This document shows, in pieces, positions 5,299 to 5,421 of a DNA stretch of 5,421 nt. Origin of the DNA: Burkholderiales bacterium. Lineage in GTDB: Bacteria > Pseudomonadota > Gammaproteobacteria > Burkholderiales > SG8-39. A program made the position numbers and the translations under genes. Numbering within the stretch: the stretch's first letter is position 1; each line of letters starts with the position of its first letter. The stretch lies in assembly GCA_017880745.1 (NCBI GenBank), contig JADGRR010000246.1:1-5421 (forward strand), read 5' to 3'. Below the pieces are notes generated by a model that ran no database searches, had not been told where the DNA came from, and was given only the letters and a program-made list of their open reading frames with translations.

Positions 5299-5421
5299 GT
5301 GCTGGCTTCCGATGGCCCTGATGAAGACTGCGTGCGGCGCGCGCAAGCGGGTGATCGGAACGCATTTTCCGAACTGGTGCGGCGTCATCAAGATCGCGTC
5401 TACCGCTATTTGTTGCGTATG
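5299..5421 (+). CDS. ECF-type RNA polymerase sigma-70 factor, N-terminal part, cut by the window edge
   Basis: Forty-one codons are visible from GTG at 5299. Residues D-E-D-C-V-R-R-A-Q-A-G-D-R-N-A-F-S-E-L-V and R-R-H-Q-D-R-V-Y-R-Y form the sigma region 2.1 helix of ECF (RpoE-like) factors; region 2.2-2.4 and region 4 lie beyond the edge. The protein directs RNA polymerase to stress or envelope-response promoters, and an anti-sigma factor gene often follows, but that is out of view. It is divergent from the respiratory operon, with the methyltransferase remnant between them, so a functional link to the operon is not implied. The family call is strong. The subgroup cannot be decided from this fragment. 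Confidence 0.88.
   Translation, partial: MLASDGPDEDCVRRAQAGDRNAFSELVRRHQDRVYRYLLRM

Overview
The window is GC-rich, densely coding and looks proteobacterial, probably a betaproteobacterium. That placement rests on overall protein character and base composition, because no marker gene is present. About three quarters of it is one minus-strand respiratory operon read from right to left. The right flank carries a decayed plus-strand gene remnant and the start of a plus-strand ECF sigma factor. The left edge carries the first codons of another minus-strand gene.

Operon, in transcription order: a 50-residue single-helix membrane protein (4491-4643), a CuA-bearing subunit II (3906-4445), a 13-helix haem-copper subunit I (2202-3893), a protohaem IX farnesyltransferase CyoE/CtaB (1211-2101) and a membrane-anchored SCO1/SenC copper chaperone (234-1148). 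The structural genes are closely packed, with Shine-Dalgarno sequences just before or over the previous stop. An intercistronic stem-loop (2143-2172) separates the oxidase genes from the two assembly genes. The logic is coherent: SCO delivers copper to the CuA site of subunit II, CyoE can supply haem O, and subunits I, II and the small peptide form the complex.

The key point is the active site. Subunit I keeps all six haem and CuB histidines (H66, H228, H277, H278, H382, H384) but lacks the tyrosine four residues after the helix VI histidine that all oxygen reductases of the A and B families use. The sequence there is G-H-S-S-Q-Q, so a glutamine (Q232) sits where cytochrome c-dependent NO reductase NorB has its FeB-ligating glutamate. 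Together with the intact CuA subunit and the SCO partner, this fits the sNOR type (NorS-NorY-SenC) described from ammonia oxidisers better than a true cytochrome c oxidase. Automatic annotation would probably call it a ba3- or cbb3-type oxidase. An FNR/DNR-type box centred exactly 41.5 bases upstream of a predicted start site for the operon agrees with control by low oxygen or nitric oxide.

Right flank: the 655 bases between the operon's first start codon and the sigma factor hold no intact gene. They contain the operon promoter and then the 3' end of a restriction-modification DNA methyltransferase of the MmeI/YeeA-like type, broken by two frameshifts. This suggests the operon lies beside former mobile or accessory DNA. 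The sigma factor has a textbook ECF-type promoter (GGAAC-N16-CGTT) and may control itself. Left flank: 46-233 is non-coding and rich in inverted repeats.
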